Numbered from the stretch's first letter, positions 16,163 through 24,694 are shown. The stretch is DNA of 35,844 nt from Candidatus Roizmanbacteria bacterium GW2011_GWC2_34_23 (GCA_000990305.1 LBPR01000001.1:1-35844), one strand, 5' to 3'. Made by a program: numbers and translations. The notes: generated from the sequence alone by a model not told the origin.

Positions 16163-17611
16163 CTAACGGACTAATTTATAAATCTTAACATTCTCAACAG
16201 TCCACTCACCTACAATCTTATTCGGTGCAAAATAGGCAATATCCCATTGAGGGTTGCCAATAATCGGTGAGCATTTTTTTTCGCAGACAACAAAAAGTTC
16301 ATCGGCTTTATCAAGTGAATCCTTTTCAATAGCTCTTTTTCCCCATGTTTCTAAAAAATAACGGTATGTTGCATCGGAATATTTTTCCGGCAGAGCTGTC
16401 ACAGTAAATTTTTCTTTCTTAACATTATCTGAAATTTTTTGAGCAATATTTTGAGCGAGCGCAATTTGATTGTTTGAAGGATGTTTAAAATAAGGATATT
16501 TTTGAAAGTTAAGAAAGATAAATCCAATGACAAAAAATATAGTTAGATATTTTTCCCATGACGTACCCTTAGGAAAAACTAAAAAATAACTGATGATAAT
16601 ATAATAAAGCGGGTAAAGAACTCCAAAATAGTGTGGATGTTTGGGGCCGTTATAAAAAGACATTCCAAGCATTGTTAAAAGAAAAAAAAGAAGAAAAATT
16701 TTAAAATTAGAACTTCGTTTTATCAAGGTTATAAACGCGAGTAAGAGAAAAAGCAAAAGAAGATAAACTAAAAATCTATTCAAATTAATATTGAGTGAAT
16801 AAAGATTCAAAAAATAAAAAGAATCAAAAAGGCTATTAAATTTAGTTAATAAGGTTGATCCGGAAGATTTAAAAAGAGCTAAGAAAAGCTTGCTATTTAA
16901 AAAATTGTGTCGAAGATCAAAGATGATGAGGGGAGAGGAGAATAGAATGAAAGAAAATAAACAAATAAACAAATAAACAAATTTATGAATTAATTGTTTT
17001 CTTTCTTTCAATAAATCGATTAAATAAATGATGGAAATAGGAAGAATAAGAAACAAACTCAAATAATGGAGTTGGATGGAGAAAGAGAGAAACGCACCGG
17101 ACAAAGCAAAAAAATACCACTTATTTGTTTTTAAACTTTTTATGACAAAATAAACCGTTAGTAAGGCAAACAAAGGAAGAAGATTAGGATTCCAGGAAAA
17201 GCGGGAGAAATCAATCATTACAGAGGAGAAAGTTAAAAAAATAGTAGAGATTAAAGCGACTTTTTTGTCAAACAACTCTTTGACAACCATGTAGTTAATT
17301 AAAAGACCGATCACAGAAAAAAAAGCAACACCAAAAGCTAATCCTACTGGTTGATAGTTAAATAATAAAAGCCAGGGAGCAATAAAATAGTAGTAAAATG
17401 GCCCAAGATAAACCTGGCCGATTGATGTTGGGGGGCCGATAGCCGGAAAATGTTCTAAAGTGATAATTCTTTTAACAATAATAGCATCGCGGCCCTGATC
17501 ACCCAAAAAAGTAACAAATCCTTCGAGTTTATAGAAACGCAAAAAAATTCCCACAAGAACAATTGTGATTAAAAGCCAGTTGTTTGTTACAATATTAAGT
17601 ATGCGGCGCAT
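16163..17611 (-). CDS. GT-C type membrane glycosyltransferase (DQGRD subgroup)
   Basis: 482 residues. The first loop reads FLGDQGRDAIIVKRI, then GQVYLGPFYYYFIAPWL and MIDFSRFSWNPNLLPLF, all shared with the protein at 11791-13242. About eleven membrane segments and a soluble tail of about 100 residues follow. The ATG at 17611 is the only reasonable start before the first helix. It lies inside the start of the divergent gene, giving an 11-base head-to-head overlap. A possible TAGAAT -10 (minus strand, 17625-17630) is 13 bases upstream and therefore within the other gene. Acceptor unknown. Confidence 0.82.
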   Translation of the reverse strand: MRRILNIVTNNWLLITIVLVGIFLRFYKLEGFVTFLGDQGRDAIIVKRIITLEHFPAIGPPTSIGQVYLGPFYYYFIAPWLLLFNYQPVGLAFGVAFFSVIGLLINYMVVKELFDKKVALISTIFLTFSSVMIDFSRFSWNPNLLPLFALLTVYFVIKSLKTNKWYFFALSGAFLSFSIQLHYLSLFLILPISIIYLIDLLKERKQLIHKFVYLFICLFSFILFSSPLIIFDLRHNFLNSKLFLALFKSSGSTLLTKFNSLFDSFYFLNLYSLNINLNRFLVYLLLLFLLLAFITLIKRSSNFKIFLLFFLLTMLGMSFYNGPKHPHYFGVLYPLYYIIISYFLVFPKGTSWEKYLTIFFVIGFIFLNFQKYPYFKHPSNNQIALAQNIAQKISDNVKKEKFTVTALPEKYSDATYRYFLETWGKRAIEKDSLDKADELFVVCEKKCSPIIGNPQWDIAYFAPNKIVGEWTVENVKIYKLVR

Positions 17612-18704
17612 ATATTCTTATTTAATTCTAACATCTATTGTCTTAATTTCTACTATTGTTCTCTGGTTGAGTGTTGGTTTTCTCACTATATATAAACATT
17701 ATGATGGGCCATTGTATATAATTCCGGCCAAAACTTTTTATAATCCAAAAGAAATTGATAATCTTCATGTGACAACAGGATCTCCAAATAATTATTTTGC
17801 GGCCCATTTACCGTTGTACCCATTATTGATAAGAGGATTTAAAGAATTATTAAATTACGGATTACAAATTAACGAATTAGCTTATCTCAAGTCAATGGTT
17901 TTAGTAAATTTGATATCAACTATTGGATTGGTGCTATTTTTTTATTATTTATTGAAAAAATTTAAATTAACAAATAACCCATTGGTATTAGCGTCGGTTT
18001 TATTATTTTTGCCTCGGTTTTTAGCGGTACGGACAGTCGGAGCTCCGGAAAGTTTGTTTTTGCTGATGATATTATTATCTCTTTTCTTTTTTGAAAAACA
18101 AAAGTTTTGGTGGGCGGGTTTATTTGGGGGATTAGCAACCATGACCAAAACACCTGGAATATTATTATTCGCAGGGTACGGGTTAGTGTTTGTTGAAAGA
18201 TTTATTAAAATAAAGAAAGTTAGTTGGCAATGGTTAGGAATTATTCTGATTCCATTAGGGTTATTGGGAGTATTTGGGTTATACGCAAAACAATATGGTG
18301 ATTTTTTTGCTTACTTTCATTCCGGTGATAATATTCATCTGGTTTTTCCTTATTCAGTTTTTAATTTTCAAAAATCTTGGGTAGGAACAGCCTGGCTTGA
18401 AGAAATTATTTTTTATTATTTTATGTACGGATTAGCCCTAATTAATTTAAAAAACAGCAAATACAGAAGCTTCTTTTATTTCGGCTTAGTATTTTTTACG
18501 GCGACTTTATTTGTCCAACATCGGGATATTAGCCGTTACTCTTTACCTCTCTGGCCATTGGCAGTAATTGCTTTTGAGAAGTTTTTTACTTCAAAAAAAT
18601 TTTTAATTATTCTAGTCATTTTATTACCGGCAATATTTTTATATGCATGGAATATGCTTCTTTATAACGTCATGCCGATCAGCGACTGGTCAGCGTTTTT
18701 GTGA
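17601..18704 (+). CDS. PIG-V-like GT-C mannosyltransferase-type membrane protein
   Basis: 367 residues, about nine membrane segments. After the first helix comes YKHYDGPLYIIPAKTFY: the HYDG-type motif of the first loop is like that of GT76/PIG-V mannosyltransferases (usually HWD or HYD). AHLPLYPLLIRGF and KTPGILLFAGYG also match that pattern. I use the ATG at 17601 (MRRIYSYL), since TACAAT (17588-17593) is 7 bases upstream. The first 11 bases overlap the start of the divergent GT-C gene. The stop TGA overlaps a possible GTG start of the next gene. Probably uses a polyprenyl-phosphate mannose-like donor. Confidence 0.75.
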   Translation: MRRIYSYLILTSIVLISTIVLWLSVGFLTIYKHYDGPLYIIPAKTFYNPKEIDNLHVTTGSPNNYFAAHLPLYPLLIRGFKELLNYGLQINELAYLKSMVLVNLISTIGLVLFFYYLLKKFKLTNNPLVLASVLLFLPRFLAVRTVGAPESLFLLMILLSLFFFEKQKFWWAGLFGGLATMTKTPGILLFAGYGLVFVERFIKIKKVSWQWLGIILIPLGLLGVFGLYAKQYGDFFAYFHSGDNIHLVFPYSVFNFQKSWVGTAWLEEIIFYYFMYGLALINLKNSKYRSFFYFGLVFFTATLFVQHRDISRYSLPLWPLAVIAFEKFFTSKKFLIILVILLPAIFLYAWNMLLYNVMPISDWSAFL

Positions 18705-18715
18705 TAAAATTAATT

Positions 18716-19741
18716 ATGCTTAAATTTTTTAAAAAAAGATGGTATTTGATTTTATTAGCAATATTTGTTGTTGGCTTTATTGTTTATAAAAATAATATTT
18801 CTTCAAAAGCTAAAAATAAAGTTGATAGTTATGTCATAAAAAGGGAAAATCTTAAAGAAGTTTTGACGCTGTCCGGAGAAATTGATGCAGGTGAAAAAGC
18901 TACCTTAAAATTTCAAACTTCGGGGAGATTGGCATGGGTGGGAGTAAAAGAGGGCGACTTTGTAAAAAAATATCAGACTTTGGCCAGTCTAGATCAACGG
19001 GATGTAAAAAATAGAATGCAAAAATATCTTAATACTTTTGTCAGTCAAAGATTGACTTTTGAACAAACAAAAGATGATTATTGGAATAAACAATATGATC
19101 TTTCAGAGTCAATAAGAAAAAGCGCCGAGCGAACTTTGCAGGATAGCCAGTATGATTTAAATAATTCGGTTTTGGATGTTGAGTTGCAAAACTTATCTTT
19201 GGAGTATGCTAATCTATGGACGCCAATTGAAGGAATTGTCACTCATGTATCAGTCCCTTTTGCCGGAGTTAACGTTACTCCAGCTGGAGCTGATTTTGAA
19301 GTGGTTAATCCAAAAACATTATTTTTTTCAGTCGCCGCCGAACAGGGAGATGTCATTAATCTTCAAGAAGGGGCAACTGGTGAAATTAGTTTTGATGCAT
19401 ATCCAGAAAAAAAATTTAATGCCAGTTTATATTATATTTCCTTTTCTCCTAAAGATGGAGAAACAGGAACGGTGTATGAACTCAGACTTAAATTAGATGA
19501 ACAAGCGCAAAAACTTGGACTAAAATTAGCCATGACAGGAGACGTTGATTTTCTGATTAAACAGGAAAAAAATGTCTTATCAGTACCTTCATCATTTATA
19601 AAAAAAGATGGGAAGGGTAACTATGTTTTTGTTGGAAAACCTGATAAAAAAGTAAAAAAATATATAGATATTTCGACTGAGATTGACGGAAAATACGTAA
19701 TTACAAACGGACTTCAAGATAAAGAAATAATCTATGATTAA
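18716..19741 (+). CDS. MacA/HlyD-like membrane fusion (adaptor) protein
   Basis: 341 residues from the ATG at 18716. One N-terminal membrane anchor, then the first lipoyl half (KFQTSGRLAWVGVKEGDFV), a short helical hairpin (about residues 95-150), the second lipoyl half (TPIEGIVTHVSVPFAGVNV) and a beta-barrel domain. This is the RND/ABC adaptor fold. A GTG at 18701 overlapping the previous stop is an alternative start, but TAAAAT (18705-18710) is 5 bases from the ATG. Its stop overlaps the ATG of the ABC ATPase gene (8 bases), so the three genes form an operon. As no outer-membrane partner is seen, it may act in a single-membrane envelope. Confidence 0.87.
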   Translation: MLKFFKKRWYLILLAIFVVGFIVYKNNISSKAKNKVDSYVIKRENLKEVLTLSGEIDAGEKATLKFQTSGRLAWVGVKEGDFVKKYQTLASLDQRDVKNRMQKYLNTFVSQRLTFEQTKDDYWNKQYDLSESIRKSAERTLQDSQYDLNNSVLDVELQNLSLEYANLWTPIEGIVTHVSVPFAGVNVTPAGADFEVVNPKTLFFSVAAEQGDVINLQEGATGEISFDAYPEKKFNASLYYISFSPKDGETGTVYELRLKLDEQAQKLGLKLAMTGDVDFLIKQEKNVLSVPSSFIKKDGKGNYVFVGKPDKKVKKYIDISTEIDGKYVITNGLQDKEIIYD

Positions 19742-20402
19742 ATTAGATAGAGTCGTTAAAAGCTACAAGATAGACGAAGAAACGACTTTTTATGCCTTGA
19801 GGGAATCATCGGTTGAAATAAAAGAGAAAGAGTTTGTATCAATCATTGGGCCTTCCGGATCGGGCAAGTCGACCTTAATGCATCTAATCGGTTTACTTGA
19901 TAAACCCTCCCGGGGAGAAATTATCATTCAAGGTAGGAAAATTTCGCGCCTCAACGATGACCAAATTTCATCACTTAGAAACGAGTTCATCGGATTTGTT
20001 TTTCAGCAATTTAATCTTATTCCAAAACTGACGGTTCTTGAAAATATTTTGCTTCCATCTTTTTATACTAGAAAAAAACTAGAATATAATCCTAAAGAAA
20101 AAGCCACGGGGTTGATTAAAAGATTCGGTCTATTGGGAAAAGAAAATTCCTATCCAAATAAAATTTCCGGTGGACAACAACAGCGAGTTTCAATACTCAG
20201 GGCATTAATAATGGAGCCAAAGATGATCTTGGCTGATGAGCCAACAGGAAATTTAGATAGTAAAACAGGTACCGAAATAATGGAACTTCTCAAAACTTTA
20301 AACGAAGAAGAAAAAATAACCATTGCCATCGTTACTCATGAAGCTGATGTTGCCAAATATGGAAAAAGAATTATAAAGGTAAGAGATGGAAAAGTTATCT
20401 GA
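19734..20402 (+). CDS. ABC transporter ATPase, MacB/LolD type
   Basis: 222 residues, the usual length of a stand-alone ATPase of this group. Walker A GPSGSGKST (39-47), Q-loop FQQFN (about 90-94), signature SGGQQQR (145-151), Walker B MILADEPTG (164-172) and the switch His in VTHEAD (202) are all intact. It powers the permease encoded next. These MacB/LolCDE-like systems use mechanotransmission to move peptides, lipoproteins or antibiotics rather than pumping through the membrane. Translation is probably coupled with the adaptor gene. Confidence 0.93.
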   Translation: MIKLDRVVKSYKIDEETTFYALRESSVEIKEKEFVSIIGPSGSGKSTLMHLIGLLDKPSRGEIIIQGRKISRLNDDQISSLRNEFIGFVFQQFNLIPKLTVLENILLPSFYTRKKLEYNPKEKATGLIKRFGLLGKENSYPNKISGGQQQRVSILRALIMEPKMILADEPTGNLDSKTGTEIMELLKTLNEEEKITIAIVTHEADVAKYGKRIIKVRDGKVI

Positions 20403-20403
20403 C

Positions 20404-20431
20404 GTAGAGACGAGGCATGCCTCGTCTGTAC
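20404..20431. repeat. GTAGAGAC-family palindrome, copy 4 (intergenic)
   Basis: GTAGAGACGAGGCA followed by the matching arm with one mismatch. It fills the 40-base gap between the ABC ATPase stop and the permease start, inside the operon, so it would form a hairpin in the mRNA. Confidence 0.85.
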
Positions 20432-20442
20432 ATTAAAATCAT

Positions 20443-21645
20443 ATGTCATACTTTTTATTTATCATGCAATCGGCGTTTGAAGATTTCAGAAGAAGCAAAA
20501 TGCAAACATTTTTAACTTCTTTAGGGATTTTGATTGGAGTTTTTGCCGTGGTTACTCTGACCGCAATGGGACTGGGATTAAAAAAATATATATCCGATCA
20601 ATTTGACGCTTTGGGAACAAATACTTTATTCGTAGCCCCGGGTAAATTATTGGAAAGTGGAGGATTTGGCGCATCATCATTATTGGGTAACCGTTTTGAT
20701 TTAAAAGATTTAAACAGATTAAAAAGAGTCCGTAGCATTAAATCAATAACCCCGCTTTCGTCGAAATCCGGGACAGCCAAAGGAACAAAAAAATCGGAAT
20801 TTGTGACAATATTTTTTTCATCAGATGCTTTTTTTGACATCTCAGGTTTTGAGATAGATAAGGGGAGATTTTTGGATAAACGGGATATTGATAAAAGAGC
20901 TAAAGTACTTGTGGCTGGACCAAAAATAGCCGAAAAACTTTTTGGTTCGATTAACAAAGCTCTTGATAAAAAAGTAACTATCGATAATGTAAGTTTTACC
21001 ATTATTGGAGTAATGAAAAGTAAGGGAGGCGGGGGATTTGGGGGACCGGACTATGATTCTTATTTTTTTGGACCTTACACAACCGGTTTTATATTTGATC
21101 CTGACAAAAAATTTATCCGTTTTGCCATGAAGACAGATGAAAATATTAGTATTTCGACCGTGAAAGAAGAAGTAAAAGATGCGATGTTAAAAAGATACAA
21201 AGATGATGAGTTTAGCATCGTTGAACCGACCGAAATTTTATCGGTCGTCAATGGAATATTTGGAATTATGAATATTGTTCTCGTTGCAATCGCCAGCATT
21301 TCGCTGTTGGTCGGAGGAATTGGAATTATGAATATTATGTACGTGACAGTGTCTGATAAAACCAAAGAAGTTGGAATAAGGCGGGCGATCGGTGCCCGGA
21401 AAAACGACATTTTATTTCAATTTATAGTCGAGGCAGTGGCCTTGTCTATCCTTGGTGGAGCTTTAGGACTTGGGCTGGCCTACATTGGAATTTTAATTGT
21501 CCAACCATTTTTCCCGGCATATATGGATTTTACGTCAGTTGCTTTAGCTCTCGGAGTATCGAGTGCGATTGGAATTATTTTTGGAGTTTTGCCAGCTCGC
21601 AAAGCGGCTAATTTAGAACCAGTTGAAGCAATCAGATACGAATAA
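20443..21645 (+). CDS. ABC transporter permease, MacB/FtsX type
   Basis: 400 residues. One N-terminal membrane helix preceded by FEDFRRSKMQTFLTSLGI, then a large extracytoplasmic domain of about 230 residues (MacB periplasmic core-like, with a Gly-rich loop KGGGGFGGPDYD), then three C-terminal helices. TKEVGIRRAIGARKNDILF is the coupling motif, and the ending ARKAANLEPVEAIRYE is typical of the family. Third gene of the adaptor, ATPase and permease operon. Its TAA directly abuts the stop of the convergent mutM gene with no intervening base. Confidence 0.92.
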   Translation: MSYFLFIMQSAFEDFRRSKMQTFLTSLGILIGVFAVVTLTAMGLGLKKYISDQFDALGTNTLFVAPGKLLESGGFGASSLLGNRFDLKDLNRLKRVRSIKSITPLSSKSGTAKGTKKSEFVTIFFSSDAFFDISGFEIDKGRFLDKRDIDKRAKVLVAGPKIAEKLFGSINKALDKKVTIDNVSFTIIGVMKSKGGGGFGGPDYDSYFFGPYTTGFIFDPDKKFIRFAMKTDENISISTVKEEVKDAMLKRYKDDEFSIVEPTEILSVVNGIFGIMNIVLVAIASISLLVGGIGIMNIMYVTVSDKTKEVGIRRAIGARKNDILFQFIVEAVALSILGGALGLGLAYIGILIVQPFFPAYMDFTSVALALGVSSAIGIIFGVLPARKAANLEPVEAIRYE

Positions 21646-22485
21646 TTATTTTTGACATAAAGGACAAAAGAAGGAACTGCGGCCGTTATGCTTAATTCGT
21701 TTGATAATTGTTTTACAGTTCAGACAAGGTTCGTCTTCGCGTTGGTAAACCAAAAAATTTCTTTGATGACCTCCCCTTGATCCGTCAGGAAGAATAAAAG
21801 CCTCATCAGCTCCAGAAGATCCTAAATCTTTAATTCCTTCATTGATTGTTTGCTTAATAGTCTTATAAAGTAATTTTATTTCTTTTTCTGTCAGTGAATT
21901 AGATAATCTTTGCGGATGAATTTTAGCAAGAAATAGAGAGTCGTTGGCATAGATATTTCCGATTCCGGTTATAAGATCTTGGTCCATAAGTAAAACCTTA
22001 ATTGGCCTTCGAGTTTTTTGGGTGATTGAAAAAATTAGTTTTGGAGTAAATTCCTTTGATAAAACATCAATGCCTTTCGGTTTCAATGGTTGATCACTGA
22101 TTTTCATCCAGCCGAATTTGCGTAAATCGTTGAAGAATATTCCCGATCCGTCTGTGAACTCGATAATGACCCTTGTTGTGTTTGCCGGCATTTTATTTCC
22201 ACCGGTAAAAGGAATAATGTTTTTGAAAACGGCTTTATCAACATTTTTAGAAAATAGGATTTGTCCAGAAAGTTTGAAGTGAATATTCAAATATTTATTA
22301 TTAAATAATTTTATTACCAATACCTTTCCATATCTGTCAACAGAATTTATTTTTTTTCCTATAACCTCTTGTTTGTTTCCAACAAAATTTTTGGGAGATA
22401 AAATTTTTACGTCAGAAATTATTTTTCCAACAAGGTTTGGTTTAAGCAGGCGTTTAATAGTTTCAACTTCAGGCAGTTCGGGCAT
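21646..22485 (-). CDS. mutM: Formamidopyrimidine-DNA glycosylase
   Basis: 279 residues, full family length. MPELPEVET gives the N-terminal catalytic Pro2 and Glu3 after Met removal; Lys54 in DRYGKVL is the beta-hairpin lysine; GIGNIYANDSLF is the conserved helix-two-turn-helix; and the C-terminal zinc finger has Cys254, Cys257, Cys274 and Cys277. The enzyme removes oxidised purines such as 8-oxoguanine and cuts the backbone. It shares no obvious function with its neighbours and has no clear -10 box next to the ATG. The AT-rich repeat at 22496-22590 lies just upstream. Confidence 0.96.
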   Translation of the reverse strand: MPELPEVETIKRLLKPNLVGKIISDVKILSPKNFVGNKQEVIGKKINSVDRYGKVLVIKLFNNKYLNIHFKLSGQILFSKNVDKAVFKNIIPFTGGNKMPANTTRVIIEFTDGSGIFFNDLRKFGWMKISDQPLKPKGIDVLSKEFTPKLIFSITQKTRRPIKVLLMDQDLITGIGNIYANDSLFLAKIHPQRLSNSLTEKEIKLLYKTIKQTINEGIKDLGSSGADEAFILPDGSRGGHQRNFLVYQREDEPCLNCKTIIKRIKHNGRSSFFCPLCQK

Positions 22486-22495
22486 GAAAGAAAAT

Positions 22496-22590
22496 AATAA
22501 ATATTAAATAACAAATCACAAATAAATTCTAAACGTTTTAAATTTAAAATTTATTTGGAACTTGATATTTATAATTTAGAATTTACAAAC
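22496..22590. repeat. AT-rich repeat of the AACGTTTTAAA type, copy 1
   Basis: Short units like AAATAACAAATCACAAATAA, a central AAACGTTTTAAATTTAAA and related inverted units. The same layout is seen at 28906-29029. Its end supplies the last codons and stop of the GT4 gene (VNSKL). Confidence 0.6.
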
Positions 22591-23702
22591 GTTAGTATTT
22601 TTTTTCTAAATTGTTCCTCACTAAATCTCTCTGCTGTCTTTCTAGCTTCTTTTCTCATTTCCAAGTATTTTGAACTCGCTAAACTCGTTAACTCGTTAAC
22701 TTTATCAATTAAAGAACTTTCTTCTAATTTGTCAAATAGGAAACCGTTTTTTCCATTAATAGCATATTCCGGCAAACCTCCTGATCGGAAAGCAATAACC
22801 GGAAGCCCATATCCCATCGCCTCAACCGGCGAAATACCAAACTCTTCGTCTTTTGAAGCAAATAAAAAGGCTTTGGCATTAACATAAGTTTTTTTAAGTT
22901 CTTCGTCAGTCAAGTTTCCTAAAAATTCAACAGTCGGGCAGGCTATTTGTTTTAATCTTTCTTCATCTCGACCAGAGCCGACTATTTTTAAATTAAACTT
23001 GGCTGCGTTAGCAGCTTTTATAAGAATGTCGATATGTTTGGCACGGGCGAGACGGGAAACGGTTAAGAAGTAGTCACCCTTAGGGTGTCTGGGTATGTTT
23101 TGTGCCTGGACACCCTTAGGGTGTTTTAAAGGAATGTTGACTGGAGGATAGATTACCGTTGAGTCGCGGCGGTAAAATTTTTCAATCCGCTTTTTTGTTT
23201 CTTCGCTGTTGGCAATTAAATAATCAGCTCGCTGTGAAGAAGTAAAATCCCAAATCCGTAAAAAATGATTAATAATATATCCGTAAATTTTTATGAAAAA
23301 ATATTTTTGCCATTCAACAGCAGTTTCGTATCCGTAAAGATAGCGGGGCGGGTGATGAATATAGGAAATATGAATGGTTGGTTTATTAGTTTTAATTCCT
23401 TTGGACATCCAAGAACCCGATGAAGAAATTACCAAGTCATATTTTGAAAAATCAAAACTTTCCCAAATTAAAGGTGTTAAAAAACGAAAAGGGGAATAGA
23501 ATTTATTAAGAATCGGAATCTTTCCAAACCAACTCACATTAACTTTCCAATCTTTGATCAATTCTTTATGGATTCCAAGCGAATTTAAATCAAAAGTAGT
23601 TGTATAAACATCGGCCTGGGGAAAGATTTTTTTTAAAGAGACGAGGACGCGTTCAGCGCCTCCGAATTCCCGTAATTGGTCATGGACTAAGGCTACTTTC
23701 AT
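22569..23702 (-). CDS. GT4 family glycosyltransferase with an embedded repeat
   Basis: 377 residues, GT-B fold. N-terminal VALVHDQLREFGGAERV and C-terminal VSRLARAKHIDILIKA, GSGRDEERLK, AFLFASKDEEFGISPVEAM and GLPVIAFRSGG, with the donor-binding EFGISPVEA Glu, are standard GT4 motifs. Two stretches encoded by repeats interrupt it: residues 194-209 (HPKGVQAQNIPRHPKG) between the two domains, and NELTSLASSK near the C-terminus. TATAAT (minus strand, 23708-23713) is 5 bases from the ATG, and a type 2 hairpin element lies behind it. It is divergent from uppP. Confidence 0.88.
   Translation of the reverse strand: MKVALVHDQLREFGGAERVLVSLKKIFPQADVYTTTFDLNSLGIHKELIKDWKVNVSWFGKIPILNKFYSPFRFLTPLIWESFDFSKYDLVISSSGSWMSKGIKTNKPTIHISYIHHPPRYLYGYETAVEWQKYFFIKIYGYIINHFLRIWDFTSSQRADYLIANSEETKKRIEKFYRRDSTVIYPPVNIPLKHPKGVQAQNIPRHPKGDYFLTVSRLARAKHIDILIKAANAAKFNLKIVGSGRDEERLKQIACPTVEFLGNLTDEELKKTYVNAKAFLFASKDEEFGISPVEAMGYGLPVIAFRSGGLPEYAINGKNGFLFDKLEESSLIDKVNELTSLASSKYLEMRKEARKTAERFSEEQFRKKILTFVNSKL
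22672..22701. repeat. AACGAGTT repeat, coding copy
   Basis: AACTCGCTAAACTCGTTAAC and a further unit; the same unit occurs intergenically at 16088-16137. Here it encodes part of NELTSLASSK in the GT4 protein. Confidence 0.6.
23075..23123. repeat. Inverted CACCCTTAGGGTG repeat inside the GT4 gene
   Basis: Two copies of CACCCTTAGGGTGT-type sequence in inverted arrangement around a 19-base centre. It encodes HPKGVQAQNIPRHPKG in frame, between the acceptor and donor domains. Confidence 0.8.
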
Positions 23703-23725
23703 AGGTTATTATATCGTACTTTTTA

Positions 23726-23795
23726 AAAGTTCTCGATACCGAAATTTTTTATCGGAAAACAACAAACCGAAAAAAATTTGATATCTTCGAACTTC
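23726..23795. repeat. Hairpin element, type 2 core, copy 2
   Basis: Left arm AAAGTTCTCGATACCGAAAT, core CGGAAAACAACAAACCG, right arm ATTTGATATCTTCGAACTT. The core is nearly identical to 4508-4573. It lies between the divergent GT4 and uppP genes, about 23 bases from each start codon. Confidence 0.78.
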
Positions 23796-23817
23796 AAAGA
23801 TTGTGTAAAATGTTCTG

Positions 23818-24591
23818 ATGAATGTGTTAAACGCTATCATTTTGGGACTCGTTGAAGGAATTACAGAGTTTCTTCCAATTTCTTCAACTGCCCACTTGAT
23901 CATTTCTTCAAAATTATTAAATATTCCGGCGACGGAGTTTCAAAAATTCTTTGAAGTTTTTATTCAGTCAGGAGCGATTTTAGCAGTCGTGTTTATTTAT
24001 TGGAAAATAATTCTTAAAAATCGAAACTTAATGATAAATATAATTCTGTCTTTTTTTCCAACCGCAGTTATTGGTTTGTTACTTCATAAAGTAATTAAAG
24101 GAGTTTTTTTTGAAAGCTTTACTTTGATTGCAATCAGTCTATTTGTCATTGGTTTATTTTTCATCGTTTTTGAATTTTTGTTAAAAAAGAAAATTATTAA
24201 AACAGACAAAAAAATTATTCAGATGACGATTTTACAGGCTTTGTTAATCGGAGTTGGCCAGTCACTTGCAGTTGTTCCGGGAGTGTCGAGGGCAGGAGCA
24301 GTCATATTGATAATGATGATAATGAGTTTTAATAGGGAAGAGTCGGCCTTGTATTCTTTTGTTTTGGCGGTACCAACTTTACTGGCTGCTTCAGCTTTCG
24401 ATTTTATGAAAACAGATCCGCAATTAATTTTTGCAGGAAATAATCCACTGTTTTTGTTTATCGGTCTGACAACTTCCTTTTTAAGCGCCTTACTGGCGAT
24501 AAAATGGTTTATAAAATTTCTACAGAAAAATTCCTTATCAATCTTTGGAGTTTACAGAATAGCTCTTTCTATTTTTACTTTCCTATTATGA
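23818..24591 (+). CDS. uppP: Undecaprenyl-diphosphate phosphatase
   Basis: 257 residues, about eight membrane segments, the normal BacA/UppP length. Both catalytic regions are present: EGITEFLPISSTAH (13-26) and PGVSRAGA near residue 155. The enzyme converts undecaprenyl diphosphate to the monophosphate, restoring the lipid carrier for peptidoglycan and for surface glycans such as those made by the genes at 122-18704. TAAAAT (23806-23811) is 6 bases upstream of the ATG, which suggests a leaderless mRNA. Confidence 0.96.
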   Translation: MNVLNAIILGLVEGITEFLPISSTAHLIISSKLLNIPATEFQKFFEVFIQSGAILAVVFIYWKIILKNRNLMINIILSFFPTAVIGLLLHKVIKGVFFESFTLIAISLFVIGLFFIVFEFLLKKKIIKTDKKIIQMTILQALLIGVGQSLAVVPGVSRAGAVILIMMIMSFNREESALYSFVLAVPTLLAASAFDFMKTDPQLIFAGNNPLFLFIGLTTSFLSALLAIKWFIKFLQKNSLSIFGVYRIALSIFTFLL

Positions 24592-24621
24592 AACTAGCGT
24601 ATATTGACAATCTATATCAAG

Positions 24622-24694
24622 TGCCGAGAGTCAGAGTCGAACTGACATCTGGGGTTTTTCAGACCTCCGCCGTGACCACCTTGGCTATCTCGGC
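24622..24694 (-). tRNA. tRNA-Phe(GAA)
   Basis: Cloverleaf visible: acceptor GCCGAGA/TCTCGGC, T arm GTCAG-TTCGACT-CTGAC, anticodon loop CTGAAAA, anticodon GAA. One A-C mismatch in the anticodon stem. CCA is not encoded. Confidence 0.93.

Noticed and set aside
18702-20402. Recoding of TGA (as in SR1/Gracilibacteria)
   Set aside because: TGA ends several genes at the expected protein length (18704, 20402, 24591) and no in-frame TGA is needed.
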